Shown here: piece by piece, positions 18,594 through 26,925 of the stretch
Position numbering within the stretch: position 1 is the first letter of the stretch
Layout of the letters: every line of letters starts with the position of its first letter
From: Candidatus Hydrogenedentota bacterium
Lineage (GTDB): Bacteria; Hydrogenedentota; Hydrogenedentia; Hydrogenedentales; SLHB01
Reading direction: 5' to 3'
NCBI GenBank assembly: GCA_013359265.1
Contig: JABWCD010000016.1
Span: 1-64,000 of the forward strand
DNA: 64,000 bases
Made by a program: the position numbers and the translations under genes
Notes under the pieces: generated by a model
Told to the model about the DNA's origin: nothing
What the model saw: the letters and a program-made list of their open reading frames with translations, nothing else
Database searches by the model: none

Positions 18594-18616
18594 TTTTCCG
18601 CGTTCGCTGATACTAT
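18588..18616 (+). promoter_or_regulatory. Promoter-like sequence overlapping NrdR box 2
   Basis: TTGATT (18588-18593) and TACTAT (18611-18616) are separated by 17 bases; each matches four of six consensus bases. The -35 element lies within the second NrdR-like box, the position expected for repression. A transcript from here would have a leader of about 150 bases before thyX. Confidence 0.4.
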
Positions 18617-18626
18617 GCCCGTTGCT

Positions 18627-18655
18627 CGACGCAACCCCTTGGCGGGGGTTCGTCG
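18627..18655 (+). other. Stable hairpin in the predicted thyX leader
   Basis: CGACG-c-AACCCC (18627-18638) pairs with GGGGTTCGTCG (18645-18655), giving 11 base pairs with one bulged C and a six-base loop. It lies just downstream of the promoter-like sequence and lacks a T-tract, so it is more likely a leader structure than a strong terminator. Confidence 0.4.
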
Positions 18656-18703
18656 CTGGGGAAGCCAATGTTAGTTCTCGACCGCGCACCCATCCGTCCT
18701 CGA

Positions 18704-18732
18704 TTTTGTGGGCCATTTTGTAAGTGTATAAT
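18704..18732 (+). promoter_or_regulatory. Second promoter-like sequence close to thyX
   Basis: A perfect TATAAT occurs at 18727-18732. The -35 region is weak (TTTTGT at 18704-18709, 17-base spacing). It would give a leader of about 35 bases before the thyX ATG at 18775. Confidence 0.4.
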
Positions 18733-18774
18733 TCGCAATTGGTTATGTTTTAGCTAAGCACCTTGGATACGTAG

Positions 18775-19557
18775 ATGCAGTTTGTTGAACCAAAGGTTTT
18801 TCTTGTTGGCGAAACGGCGGTTGTCGAAGAAGGCCTGAGGGCCTACCTCGAGCACGTCGGCGCACCAAGCTGGACGACGGATGCTCCGTCGGGTTCGGAA
18901 CGGCTTTGCGAGGTGTACGGACGCCTCTGTTACCGATCTTTCGAGCCGGGCTTGAACCCAAACGTCACGCGCGTGCGAAAGGGGAACGCGAATTACCTTG
19001 GCCACGTGCTCGAGGTCGGGCACGGCAGCGTCATCGAGCACGCCGTGTTGAACTTCATTTTCGCGGACGTAAGCCGCGTGTTCACGCACGAACTGGTGCG
19101 GCACCGCGCGGGTACGGCGATCTCGCAGGAATCGCTCCGGTTCGTTCGGCTCGACAAGTTGTCGGCGTATGTGCCCACGCACATTCGCGAGAGCGAACAG
19201 GGGATGGAGTTGTACGCGAGGACCATCGAACAGCTCGAAGAAGCGCAGCAGTCCCTCGCGAGGATATACGCGATTGACGACGAGAAGAAGTTTGACGTAA
19301 AGAAGAAACTCACCTCCGCGTTCCGCCGCATTGCGCCGGACGGCGTGGCGACTACGATCGGCTGGTCGTGCAACTTTCGCGCACTGCGCCACGTGATCGA
19401 GATGCGCACCGCGCCGGACGCCGAAGAGGAACTGCGGCTCGTGTTTGGCAAGGTGTACGAAACGGTGAAGGACCGCTATCCGAGCCTTATGGGTGATTAC
19501 GAGGTCGAAATCGCCGACGGCCTGCCCTGGGTCAAAACGGCGCACAAGAAGGTATAA
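18775..19557 (+). CDS. thyX: Flavin-dependent thymidylate synthase
   Basis: ThyX makes dTMP from dUMP using methylenetetrahydrofolate, FAD and NADPH. The 260-residue protein contains the ThyX signature in the variant form RHRAGTAISQESLRF (109-123), preceded by EHAVLNFIF. The variant keeps the RHR and the serine positions of the RHRx7S motif. Its length is normal. The B12-dependent ribonucleotide reductase gene follows 58 bases later in the same direction, so one transcript would supply both dNTPs and dTMP. Upstream lie NrdR-box-like sites and two candidate promoters. Confidence 0.95.
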   Translation: MQFVEPKVFLVGETAVVEEGLRAYLEHVGAPSWTTDAPSGSERLCEVYGRLCYRSFEPGLNPNVTRVRKGNANYLGHVLEVGHGSVIEHAVLNFIFADVSRVFTHELVRHRAGTAISQESLRFVRLDKLSAYVPTHIRESEQGMELYARTIEQLEEAQQSLARIYAIDDEKKFDVKKKLTSAFRRIAPDGVATTIGWSCNFRALRHVIEMRTAPDAEEELRLVFGKVYETVKDRYPSLMGDYEVEIADGLPWVKTAHKKV

Positions 19558-19615
19558 ACGGAATTTTGTCTGCATAAATTGGGGTTGGTAGTAATACGCA
19601 TTGAGGTGACTGAAT

Positions 19616-21709
19616 ATGCTGTTCAACGCACGCGAGCGGTTCACGCTGTCGGACAAGTTCATCGATCAATACCGCGGCAAACAGCCCAACTGGGGGCCGC
19701 TCGGTTACGTCACCTTCAAACGCACGTACGCGCGTGTCGTGCCCGGCGACGGTGGCCGCACCGAGGAGTATTGGGAAACCGTCCGCCGCGTCGTCGAAGG
19801 CTGCTACACGATCCAATGGAACCATTGCCGCAGCCTGAAGCTCCCGTGGAACACCCAGAAAGCCCAGCGTTCGGCGCAGGAAATGTTCAACCTGATGTGG
19901 GAGTTCCGGTTTCTGCCTCCCGGACGCGGCCTGTGGATGATGGGTACGGACTACATCTACGAACGCGGGTCCGCCGCGCTCAACAATTGCGCGTTCGTCT
20001 CGACCGACGAAATCAGCTTCAACTTCTCGGAGCCGTTCTGTTTCCTGATGGACATGTCGCTGCTCGGCGTTGGCGTCGCGTTTGACACCAAAGGCGCGGG
20101 CTCCGTCGTCATTCACGATCCGCGCCCGTCCGACGCCGCGTATATCATCGAGGACTCGAAAGAAGGCTGGGTGGAACTGGTTCGCGTCGTTCTCGAATCG
20201 TACGCGGGCCGCGGCAAGAGGCCTGTGAATGTAGACTACTCGCAGATTCGTCCCGCGGGTTCGCCGATTCGCACGTTCGGCGGCATTGCTCCGGGTCCCG
20301 CGCCGTTAATGGATTGCATCAAGAATATCGACGACGTGTTGCGCCCGCGCATCGGCGAACGCATCTCCTCCGGAGACATTACCGACCTGATGAACGTGAT
20401 CGGTAAATGCGTCGTGTCCGGCGGCGTGCGCCGCACGGCGGAACTTGCGCTCGGCAGCGCCGACGACGGCGAGTACCTTCAGTTGAAGGACCCCGACAAA
20501 AACCACGAGAAGCTCATGGCGTGGCGGTGGGCGTCGAACAACAGCGTCACCGCGGCCATCGGCATGGACTACCAAAAAGTCGGAGAACAGACCGCGAAAA
20601 ACGGCGAGCCGGGGTACTTCTGGCTCGAAAACGCCAAGGCGTTCGGCCGGCTGAAAGACGGCCCCAACTGGATCGACGCGAAAGTCGCCGGCACGAACCC
20701 CTGCGCGGAGCAGAGCCTCGAATCCTACGAGATATGCAACCTCGTCGAGACGTTTCCGTCCCTGCACGATAACTACGAGGAATACAAGCGCACGCTCAAG
20801 TATGCGTACCTGTACGCGAAGACCGTCACGCTCGTCCCGACGCACAACGAACGCACCAACGCGATCATGCTGCGCAACCGCCGCATCGGCCTGTCGCAAT
20901 CCGGAATCATCCAGGCGTTCGAGAAGCACGGGCGCCGCGCGCATTTCGAGTGGTGCGACGAGGGGTACAAATACATCAGTCAGCTCGACAAGATTTACGC
21001 GCAGTGGTTGTGCATCCCCGAGAGCATCAAGAAAACCAGCATCAAACCCAGCGGCACGGTGTCGTTGCTGCCCGGCGTTACGCCCGGCATTCACTATCCG
21101 CACTCCGAGTTCTACTACCGCACGATACGGCTCGATAAGACGAGCCCCCTGGTCGAGGCCATTCGGCGGGCGGGATATCGCATCGAGGACTCGGTCTACG
21201 GCGACAACACGCTCGTCGTCTACTTCCCCGTGAAATCGCCCGACTTCGAACGATCGAAAACCGACGTTTCCGTTTGGGAGCAGGTCGAGAACGTAGCGCA
21301 GATGCAGTACTTCTGGGCGGACAACCAGGTGAGCGCGACGATTACGTTCAAGCCGGAGGAAGCGAAAGACATTCCGAAGATACTCGAATTGTACGAGCCG
21401 CGCCTGAAATCGATCAGCTTCCTTCCGCTCGTCGAGCACAACTACCCGCAGGCGCCGTACCAGGAAATCACCGAGGAGATGTTCGTGAACGCCGCCGCGC
21501 GCATCCGCGATCTCGACTTCGAGAATCTCAATACGAAGGAGACGGCCGATCTGTATTGCGATGGCGAGAAATGCGAGGTGGTGCTGCCGACCATCGAGCC
21601 GGCCGTCGTTCCGCAGGAAGAATTCGAATTCTCGTTCGAGAAGCCGAACGGTGGAAACGGCCAGCAGACGCGCAAAGAAAAAGAAGTGGAGACGCCCGTC
21701 GGCGTGTAG
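19616..21709 (+). CDS. nrdJ: Adenosylcobalamin-dependent ribonucleoside-triphosphate reductase (class II)
   Basis: The 697-residue enzyme matches the monomeric Lactobacillus leichmannii type (RTPR), which reduces ribonucleoside triphosphates with an adenosylcobalamin-generated thiyl radical. The spacing of key cysteines fits. C125 in NNCAFVS and C374 in YEICNL would be the reducing pair. C363 in NPCAEQSL is the radical cysteine, and C648-x4-C653 near the C-terminus would be the shuttle pair. The family's usual C-terminus is somewhat extended by a low-complexity tail. It is the second gene after thyX. I see no B12 riboswitch in the 58-base gap or in the thyX leader, so control is more likely through NrdR. 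Confidence 0.95.
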   Translation: MLFNARERFTLSDKFIDQYRGKQPNWGPLGYVTFKRTYARVVPGDGGRTEEYWETVRRVVEGCYTIQWNHCRSLKLPWNTQKAQRSAQEMFNLMWEFRFLPPGRGLWMMGTDYIYERGSAALNNCAFVSTDEISFNFSEPFCFLMDMSLLGVGVAFDTKGAGSVVIHDPRPSDAAYIIEDSKEGWVELVRVVLESYAGRGKRPVNVDYSQIRPAGSPIRTFGGIAPGPAPLMDCIKNIDDVLRPRIGERISSGDITDLMNVIGKCVVSGGVRRTAELALGSADDGEYLQLKDPDKNHEKLMAWRWASNNSVTAAIGMDYQKVGEQTAKNGEPGYFWLENAKAFGRLKDGPNWIDAKVAGTNPCAEQSLESYEICNLVETFPSLHDNYEEYKRTLKYAYLYAKTVTLVPTHNERTNAIMLRNRRIGLSQSGIIQAFEKHGRRAHFEWCDEGYKYISQLDKIYAQWLCIPESIKKTSIKPSGTVSLLPGVTPGIHYPHSEFYYRTIRLDKTSPLVEAIRRAGYRIEDSVYGDNTLVVYFPVKSPDFERSKTDVSVWEQVENVAQMQYFWADNQVSATITFKPEEAKDIPKILELYEPRLKSISFLPLVEHNYPQAPYQEITEEMFVNAAARIRDLDFENLNTKETADLYCDGEKCEVVLPTIEPAVVPQEEFEFSFEKPNGGNGQQTRKEKEVETPVGV

Positions 21710-21800
21710 CGCGACCTTGGCGGGCGCCATCGACCGTGCCGCGGTCCGCAGTCAATTGCCGAATTCGGTTGAACGAGGGTGATACCGTGGGGAGGGTTCC

Positions 21801-22781
21801 ATGCGTCTCGACCGCCGCAGTTTCCTGACCGCAACTACCGCCGCGCTCACGGCGTCGTGCGCTACGCGCTCGACTGCGGAAAGGTCTGCATTTGGACTCT
21901 CCAACGACGGCAAGCGCGTCACCGTGCTCGACCGTGGAAGTCCCGTCTTCGTGTACAACTACGCGCCTGTCGATCCGCCCGCAGGCGTCGACGCGCGTTT
22001 TCGCCGCGCAAACTACATCCACCCGCTGTACAGCCCCGATGGCGCCATCGTCACCGAGGACTTTCCGAAAGATCACTACCACCATCGCGGCGTATTTTGG
22101 GCGTGGCCGAACTGCCGCGTCGGCAGACGAAAGCTCAACGTGTGGGAGTTGGAGACGGGCCGCAGCGTATTCGAGACGTGGGCCGAACTCGCGGTCGCCC
22201 GGAATGAAGTCCGGCTCGAAGAACACAGCCTGTGGAAGTTCGATGATGGCGGGACTGCGCCCATCGACGAGCGTGTGTCGATCGTTGTCCGCCCGGAATC
22301 GAATCGCCAGCGCGCGATCGATTTCGCGTTGACCTTCAAAAACGTTGCTGAAACCGACGCAACGTTCCAAGGTTCCGATGCCTCGGCCGGAGCGGCGGGC
22401 ACGGGCGCGAAAGGATACGGCGGGTTCTGCTTTCGCCCCGACGCGAACAACAAACCGTTCGTCTTCACCGCAAGAGACGGCGTCATTCCCGAAGACCGCA
22501 TGGCCCATGAAACCACTTGGGTAGACATCTCGTGGGGAACGAAAGAAAAGCGCGGCGTGGCGATTGTCCAACACCCGTCGAACCCGGGTTACCCGCACCG
22601 CGGCTGGATGATCCGTCACTATGGCTTTCTCGGCGCGTCGTGGCCCCACAACGATCCGCATACCCTCAAACCCGGCGAGTCGTTCACGCTCCGCTACCGC
22701 CTCATTGTCCACGAAGGCGACGCGGTCGAAGCAGGCATCGGAAATGTTGCGGAATCCCTCGCCGGGAAACCCGACTGGTGA
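21801..22781 (+). CDS. Tat-exported DUF6807 (PmoA-like) family protein
   Basis: The 326-residue protein begins with a twin-arginine signal (RLDRRSFLTA), and LTASC at about 17-21 could be a lipobox. The segment DHYHHRGVFWAWPNC and the C-terminal GYPHRGWMIRHYGFLG are characteristic of the DUF6807 family, often annotated as methane-oxygenase PmoA-like, although it has no relation to methane oxidation here. Members are common in Planctomycetes and related phyla near sugar dehydrogenases and may act on periplasmic carbohydrates; that is inference. It starts 91 bases after nrdJ and is followed by a strong hairpin, so it ends the transcript. Confidence 0.75.
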   Translation: MRLDRRSFLTATTAALTASCATRSTAERSAFGLSNDGKRVTVLDRGSPVFVYNYAPVDPPAGVDARFRRANYIHPLYSPDGAIVTEDFPKDHYHHRGVFWAWPNCRVGRRKLNVWELETGRSVFETWAELAVARNEVRLEEHSLWKFDDGGTAPIDERVSIVVRPESNRQRAIDFALTFKNVAETDATFQGSDASAGAAGTGAKGYGGFCFRPDANNKPFVFTARDGVIPEDRMAHETTWVDISWGTKEKRGVAIVQHPSNPGYPHRGWMIRHYGFLGASWPHNDPHTLKPGESFTLRYRLIVHEGDAVEAGIGNVAESLAGKPDW

Positions 22782-22792
22782 TTCGTAGCATG

Positions 22793-22831
22793 ACCTTGAA
22801 ATTCCCGCGTCGTGTGCGGGAATTTCAAGGT
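22793..22831 (+). terminator. Perfect 16-bp hairpin after the DUF6807 gene
   Basis: The arms 22793-22808 (ACCTTGAAATTCCCGC) and 22816-22831 are perfect reverse complements with a seven-base loop. The hairpin begins 12 bases after the stop codon. There is no T-run, so termination may be factor-assisted. The remaining gap to 23072 shows nothing else I can support. Confidence 0.6.
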
Positions 22832-23072
22832 GAGCTATTTCATCGCTTGGCGCCCGGGAAGATGCCTGTGTCACCTGCACCTGCGCATTAGCGCGCGTGG
22901 GCGTCCGCGTGACAATGGCCTGTTTCTCGCGCATGTGGAATCCGTCCGCGGTCGAGCGCCACGCCCCAAGCCGAGAGACTTCATGTTGACGCGCCGCAAA
23001 CACATCGCAAAGGGCGAGCATTTCCCCGCCCCCGCCGCGAATTGATATGCTGCAACACGCACTCACTGAATT

Positions 23073-23849
23073 ATGGCGAGCGATAATTACATCAAGTTCA
23101 TGGGCACGGCGGGTTCCCGCTGGGTGGTCGCACGGCAGTTGCGCGCGTCCGGCGGCGTGTATCTCCATCTGTGCGGGAAGCGCGTGTATCTTGATCCCGG
23201 ACCCGGCGCGATTGTGCGCTGCGCGCAGGCCGACCCGCCCATCGATCCGTCGTATCTCGATGGCATCATCCTCACGCACAGCCACATCGATCATTGCAGC
23301 GACGTGAATATTCTCATCGATTCGATGACAGGCGGCGGTTACAACAAGGGCGGCACGCTGTTCGCCCCGCGCGCGTGCCTCGAAGGCGAGGACCGCGTCG
23401 TGCTGAGTTACCTGCGGCCTTTCCTCGACGAGATCGTCACGATCGAGCCGTCCCACGCGTACCGTCTTGGCGACCTCGTATTTACGACGTCCATTCCACA
23501 CCAGCACGGAACCGACACGTTCGGTGTCACGTTGAACATTGGCGAGACCAAGCTCTCGTTCCTCGTCGATACGCGATACTTTCCGGAACTGCCCGCGGCC
23601 TACGCGGGAAGCGACGTGCTCGTAATCTACGTTACGTTTCTCGACCCGGTTCCGCACCCGCGCATCATGCATTTGTGTGTCGACGACGTGAAGGAAATCG
23701 TCCGCAGCGTCCGGCCCCGCAAGGCTGTGCTCACGCATTTCGGCGTGAGTATGCTCGAAGCGGGGCCCGCGCACGTTGCGCGATCGTTGACGGACGAACT
23801 CGGCGTAGAGGTAGTTGCCGCGGAAGACGGAATGTCGCTCAGCCTATAG
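23073..23849 (+). CDS. MBL-fold metallo-hydrolase
   Basis: The 258-residue protein has the beta-lactamase-fold metal motif HSHIDH (in IILTHSHIDHCSD, about 67-79). Further ligand candidates are the histidines of IPHQHGTDTFG, the aspartate in SFLVDTRYF and the histidine in LTHFGVS. It keeps the short form without a beta-CASP domain. Substrates in this fold include RNA, nucleotides, cyclic compounds and thioesters, and none can be chosen here. It stands alone, convergent with the kinase gene. Confidence 0.85.
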   Translation: MASDNYIKFMGTAGSRWVVARQLRASGGVYLHLCGKRVYLDPGPGAIVRCAQADPPIDPSYLDGIILTHSHIDHCSDVNILIDSMTGGGYNKGGTLFAPRACLEGEDRVVLSYLRPFLDEIVTIEPSHAYRLGDLVFTTSIPHQHGTDTFGVTLNIGETKLSFLVDTRYFPELPAAYAGSDVLVIYVTFLDPVPHPRIMHLCVDDVKEIVRSVRPRKAVLTHFGVSMLEAGPAHVARSLTDELGVEVVAAEDGMSLSL

Positions 23850-23900
23850 ACACTTGGTATTGCGCGCTGTGGTCGGCGCCATATTGCCGCCGGCAATTTA

Positions 23901-23962
23901 GGAAGCGTTGTAGCCGGTATGTCGCGCAGGTCTCGGTGCGAATCGAGTGTGCGATTACGATC
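23901..23962 (+). repeat. 62-base dispersed repeat, copy A
   Basis: This sequence matches 28648-28709 at 51 of 62 positions without gaps. Both copies sit between convergent gene ends (here the MBL hydrolase and the kinase). A third, partial copy is at 204-230. No coding or mobile-element signature is present. Confidence 0.65.
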
Positions 23963-24051
23963 CTCCTTCGCCTGATCGGCTTCGGACGACAAGTCACGAG
24001 TACGAGCGCGACAATTGGCGCGAGTTTCAAACTCATCACACCGGAATTGCT

Positions 24052-26004
24052 TTAGATTTGGTCTGCGGCATCCCAGAACCACTGTTCGTCGCGCGTGAGG
24101 TGGCGCGGCAATCGGTCCGGATAGCCGAGCAGTTTCGCGCACTCCGCGATGCGTTCCGCCTCGTCGGAGTCCGCGACACACTCGTTGTCGGCCAATTCGC
24201 CCAGCGCGTTGGAAAGCCACGCCATGTCCGCGGAGAAATCCGGATAAACGTCCAGTTCGGGCCAGACCGCGTGCTCGGCCAGCCGCAGCGGCGCGGTATC
24301 GCACTCCGGCGCGATAATCGCGAGCACGCGCGACAACACATCCGCGTCGCCGTCGACTTCCCACCCCACGCGATCGCCCTTTGAAACTTCGCCAAGCTTC
24401 TGCGCGATGGAAGCGAGGATCGCGCTCACCTGCCCGCGCCAGACCTGGGCCGCGTCCACGCAGCGGCATTGCGCGCGAAGCAGCGCCGCGCGCAACAGGC
24501 CCGTCCTCAGCGACGGCGGCTGTGAATCGAGCAACTCTTCCGCTTCGCGGAATTCCTGGCGCACAATGCGCACGCCGATGGCGGGTTCGAGCAATCGTTC
24601 GATCGCGCGCGGGTCTTCGCTCAGGAAGGAATCCAGCACTGCGTCCGCCCTGCTGAATTCCCCCTCCTGGAGCCACAACTCGGCCAAACGCCGCGCGGCC
24701 TCGTAGCCCTCGTTCACGGTGCGCGCGTTCACCGCCTTCTCGAGTTGGCGCCGCTCTTCGTCGAACTCGCCGGCGCTGCGGAAATACGACGCCAGCGCGA
24801 GGTGAAATGCGTACGGACTTGTATCCTGGCTGTCCCGCAAGTCTTGCAGCCGGACGGCGCGATGGTAGCCGTCGAGCAAGGTCAGCGAGCGCAATTGGCG
24901 GCCAACCGAGTCCGGCGTAGGCTCGCTGTACGCGCGGGCCGGTATCGGCAACTGCAGAACGTTGTCCTGCACGAACGCGAATTGAATCCGCAATTCCTCG
25001 AACGACTGCCAGCGGTCGTGTGGGCTCTTTTCGAGGCAGCGCATGATGATGCGGTCCACGTCCTGCGGGCAGTTGCGCACGAGTTCGCGTAACGGCGCCG
25101 GCTCCTGGGATTCATGCATGCGCCGCAACTGCATCATATGGTGAATTGCATTGTCGGACTGCTCGACTGTGAACACGCGCGCGCCCGAGATGGCCTCGTA
25201 CATGCAACATCCAAACGCATAAATGTCGGCAGTTTCGTTGACGTCGTCCGCGGCGGCGAACTGCTCGGGTGCCATGTACGCAGGCGTTCCAAATGCCGAC
25301 CCGACGTGCGTAATGTTCGGACGATTGATCGCGGAGACGTCGACGAGCGATTCCAATCCTTCAATCGACCGGCAGCGCACCAGACCAAAGTCCGTGATCT
25401 TCAGCGTACCATCCGGCGCAATAAGCAGGTTCTCGGGCTTGAGGTCCCGGTGGACCAGGCCCGGCACGGACAGCGTGGCATGCGCCATTCCGTCGCAGCA
25501 CTGAATGGCCCAATCGAGCGCCTGTTCGAGCGGGACCGGCCCGTTGCGCAAGTAATCCGCCAACGAAAGACGGCCGTCCGCGTCCGGCTCGACGTACTGC
25601 ATGAACAGGTAGGGGACCGCGTTGATAATCTCGATGAAATACGCATGGACAATGTTCGGATGGAATCCGGTCAACATCCACGTGCGTGCCTCGCGAAGAA
25701 AGCGCTGCACCAGCGGAAGGTTCCGCGCGAAATGATGCTGAAACGTCTTGGCCGCGTACGGTCCGTCGTCGCCATCGACGATGTAGACGATCCCCATGCC
25801 ACTGCGGCCCGGCCCGCCTTTCACGTCGCGAACGCGGTAGCGGCCGTCCAGCATCGAACCGATTGCAGCGAGGCGAAAACTGTCCGCCGCGTCGCCGAAC
25901 GAATCTACGAACGTCGCCTTATCGCTGATGTCGTTGGGTGTATAGGGCGTGGTTGGGGCGTCCGCCTGATTGGAAGTGACGGACTGCACGCCTGGCTCCG
26001 CCAT
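24052..26004 (-). CDS. Eukaryotic-like Ser/Thr protein kinase with helical C-terminal region
   Basis: The 650-residue protein has a Hanks-type kinase domain at about 55-320. It carries the glycine-rich GGPGRSGMGIVY, the ATP-binding lysine K86 (AAKTF), the catalytic HRDLKPEN (185-192), DFG (205-207) and the APE of GTPAYMAPEQF (245-247). All catalytic residues are intact. The C-terminal half is helical and TPR-like, with no membrane segment, so it is probably cytoplasmic. I place the start at the ATG at 26004, which has a GGAAGAGG site. This start lies 11 bases after the stop of the STAS gene, indicating co-expression. The STAS protein is a likely substrate or partner. Confidence 0.88.
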   Translation of the reverse strand: MAEPGVQSVTSNQADAPTTPYTPNDISDKATFVDSFGDAADSFRLAAIGSMLDGRYRVRDVKGGPGRSGMGIVYIVDGDDGPYAAKTFQHHFARNLPLVQRFLREARTWMLTGFHPNIVHAYFIEIINAVPYLFMQYVEPDADGRLSLADYLRNGPVPLEQALDWAIQCCDGMAHATLSVPGLVHRDLKPENLLIAPDGTLKITDFGLVRCRSIEGLESLVDVSAINRPNITHVGSAFGTPAYMAPEQFAAADDVNETADIYAFGCCMYEAISGARVFTVEQSDNAIHHMMQLRRMHESQEPAPLRELVRNCPQDVDRIIMRCLEKSPHDRWQSFEELRIQFAFVQDNVLQLPIPARAYSEPTPDSVGRQLRSLTLLDGYHRAVRLQDLRDSQDTSPYAFHLALASYFRSAGEFDEERRQLEKAVNARTVNEGYEAARRLAELWLQEGEFSRADAVLDSFLSEDPRAIERLLEPAIGVRIVRQEFREAEELLDSQPPSLRTGLLRAALLRAQCRCVDAAQVWRGQVSAILASIAQKLGEVSKGDRVGWEVDGDADVLSRVLAIIAPECDTAPLRLAEHAVWPELDVYPDFSADMAWLSNALGELADNECVADSDEAERIAECAKLLGYPDRLPRHLTRDEQWFWDAADQI

Positions 26005-26015
26005 GGGGCCTCTTC

Positions 26016-26360
26016 CTATGATACGGCCGCAAAGGCCGACAGCGCCTCGTCGCGCGAACCGCAGATGTCGTATCGCTTCGCCAGGTTGGTGATCTTGAAG
26101 ACTTCCGAAACGAAGGGGCTCATCCCGCACAACTTCATTTCGCCGCTGACGCGTTCGAGCGCCTTCGTCAACATGATGATCACGCGCAAGCCGCCGCTGC
26201 TGATGTACTCGACGCCCGACAAGTCCAACACGATGCGGTTCATGCCATCTTCGAGCAGGGTACGCAACGTGCGCTCGGCCTCCGGCGCCGACGGCGCATC
26301 GAACCGGCCCCGCATCGTTACGATCCAAATACCGTTGTCGATTTCGTGTTCAATTTCCAT
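26016..26360 (-). CDS. STAS-domain anti-sigma-factor antagonist
   Basis: The 114-residue single-domain protein matches the SpoIIAA/RsbV family. The phosphorylatable serine region is GVEYISSGGLRVI (about 49-61). Such proteins bind anti-sigma factors or other partners and are controlled by phosphorylation. No SpoIIAB-type kinase is adjacent; instead a Hanks-type kinase gene follows directly. The start has a GGAAG ribosome site. The promoter region is shared divergently with the chemoreceptor gene. Confidence 0.85.
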   Translation of the reverse strand: MEIEHEIDNGIWIVTMRGRFDAPSAPEAERTLRTLLEDGMNRIVLDLSGVEYISSGGLRVIIMLTKALERVSGEMKLCGMSPFVSEVFKITNLAKRYDICGSRDEALSAFAAVS

Positions 26361-26590
26361 GCGTGCTTCCGAAATCTACGTTGCCACCAGCGTGTTGCAG
26401 TTTAGCGGAGACAGGCCGCGCCATGCCAGCGTGCGAAAACTTCTGCGGACCCTTGGCCTTGCTCATGGTCCATCGCTGCGTGATGGCAAGGCTCGTCGCC
26501 CACTCGAGCAACTGTCAGAACGGTCAAGGCCGCAAGATCGCGGAAGTGAAGCTCAACCTCAATATACGAACTTATGACAATCAATTACTA

Positions 26591-26619
26591 TTGACTTTAT
26601 CGAATATTTCGCGTATTAT
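26591..26619 (+). promoter_or_regulatory. Strong sigma70-like promoter upstream of the chemoreceptor gene
   Basis: TTGACT (26591-26596) and TATTAT (26614-26619), each five of six consensus bases, are separated by 17 bases in an AT-rich pocket. The chemoreceptor ATG is 306 bases downstream, so the transcript would carry a long leader. Confidence 0.6.
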
Positions 26620-26693
26620 GCTGAATAAACGGCGGAATGCTAGCAGCTTATTCCGCTTCAAATTGACGAACATTCGGAACGCCCGGAGGTTCC

Positions 26694-26813
26694 ATGCCAG
26701 ACGTTACACTGGTCTCTGTCGCTCCCGGCAGATGCACCTCCCGGCCAGCATGCCGGGCGGCATTCGGCGAGGTGTGGACCGTTTGGGTCGTCGAACATGT
26801 GGTGAGGTGGTAA
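26694..26813 (+). CDS. Possible 39-residue leader ORF before the chemoreceptor
   Basis: An ATG at 26694 follows GGAGG with a four-base gap. It opens a 39-codon frame ending at TAA. It lies inside the long predicted leader of the chemoreceptor gene. The peptide has three tryptophans near its end and no known domain. A different frame of the same stretch looks protein-like further downstream, so this could also be the remnant of a degraded gene. Confidence 0.3.
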   Translation: MPDVTLVSVAPGRCTSRPACRAAFGEVWTVWVVEHVVRW

Positions 26814-26925
26814 TCCAGCTCGACGACGAGACTAAAGACGTGTCAGTGCCCCGCAGCACGGTGGCTGCGGCGCCGGATGTGTCTCACGGCGGGCGGTTGT
26901 GTTCGAGCGGAAAAGGGGCAATTGG

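Noticed and set aside
19558-19615. B12 riboswitch before nrdJ
   Set aside because: The gap is only 58 bases and contains no B12-box-like sequence. The thyX leader does not show one either.
21528-23774. 748-codon minus-strand frame across nrdJ end, DUF6807 and MBL genes
   Set aside because: It runs through three real genes on the other strand and shows no domain or ribosome site.
26626-26925. c-di-GMP riboswitch in the chemoreceptor leader
   Set aside because: Chemoreceptor genes often have GEMM motifs, but I did not see the conserved GEMM core words in this leader.
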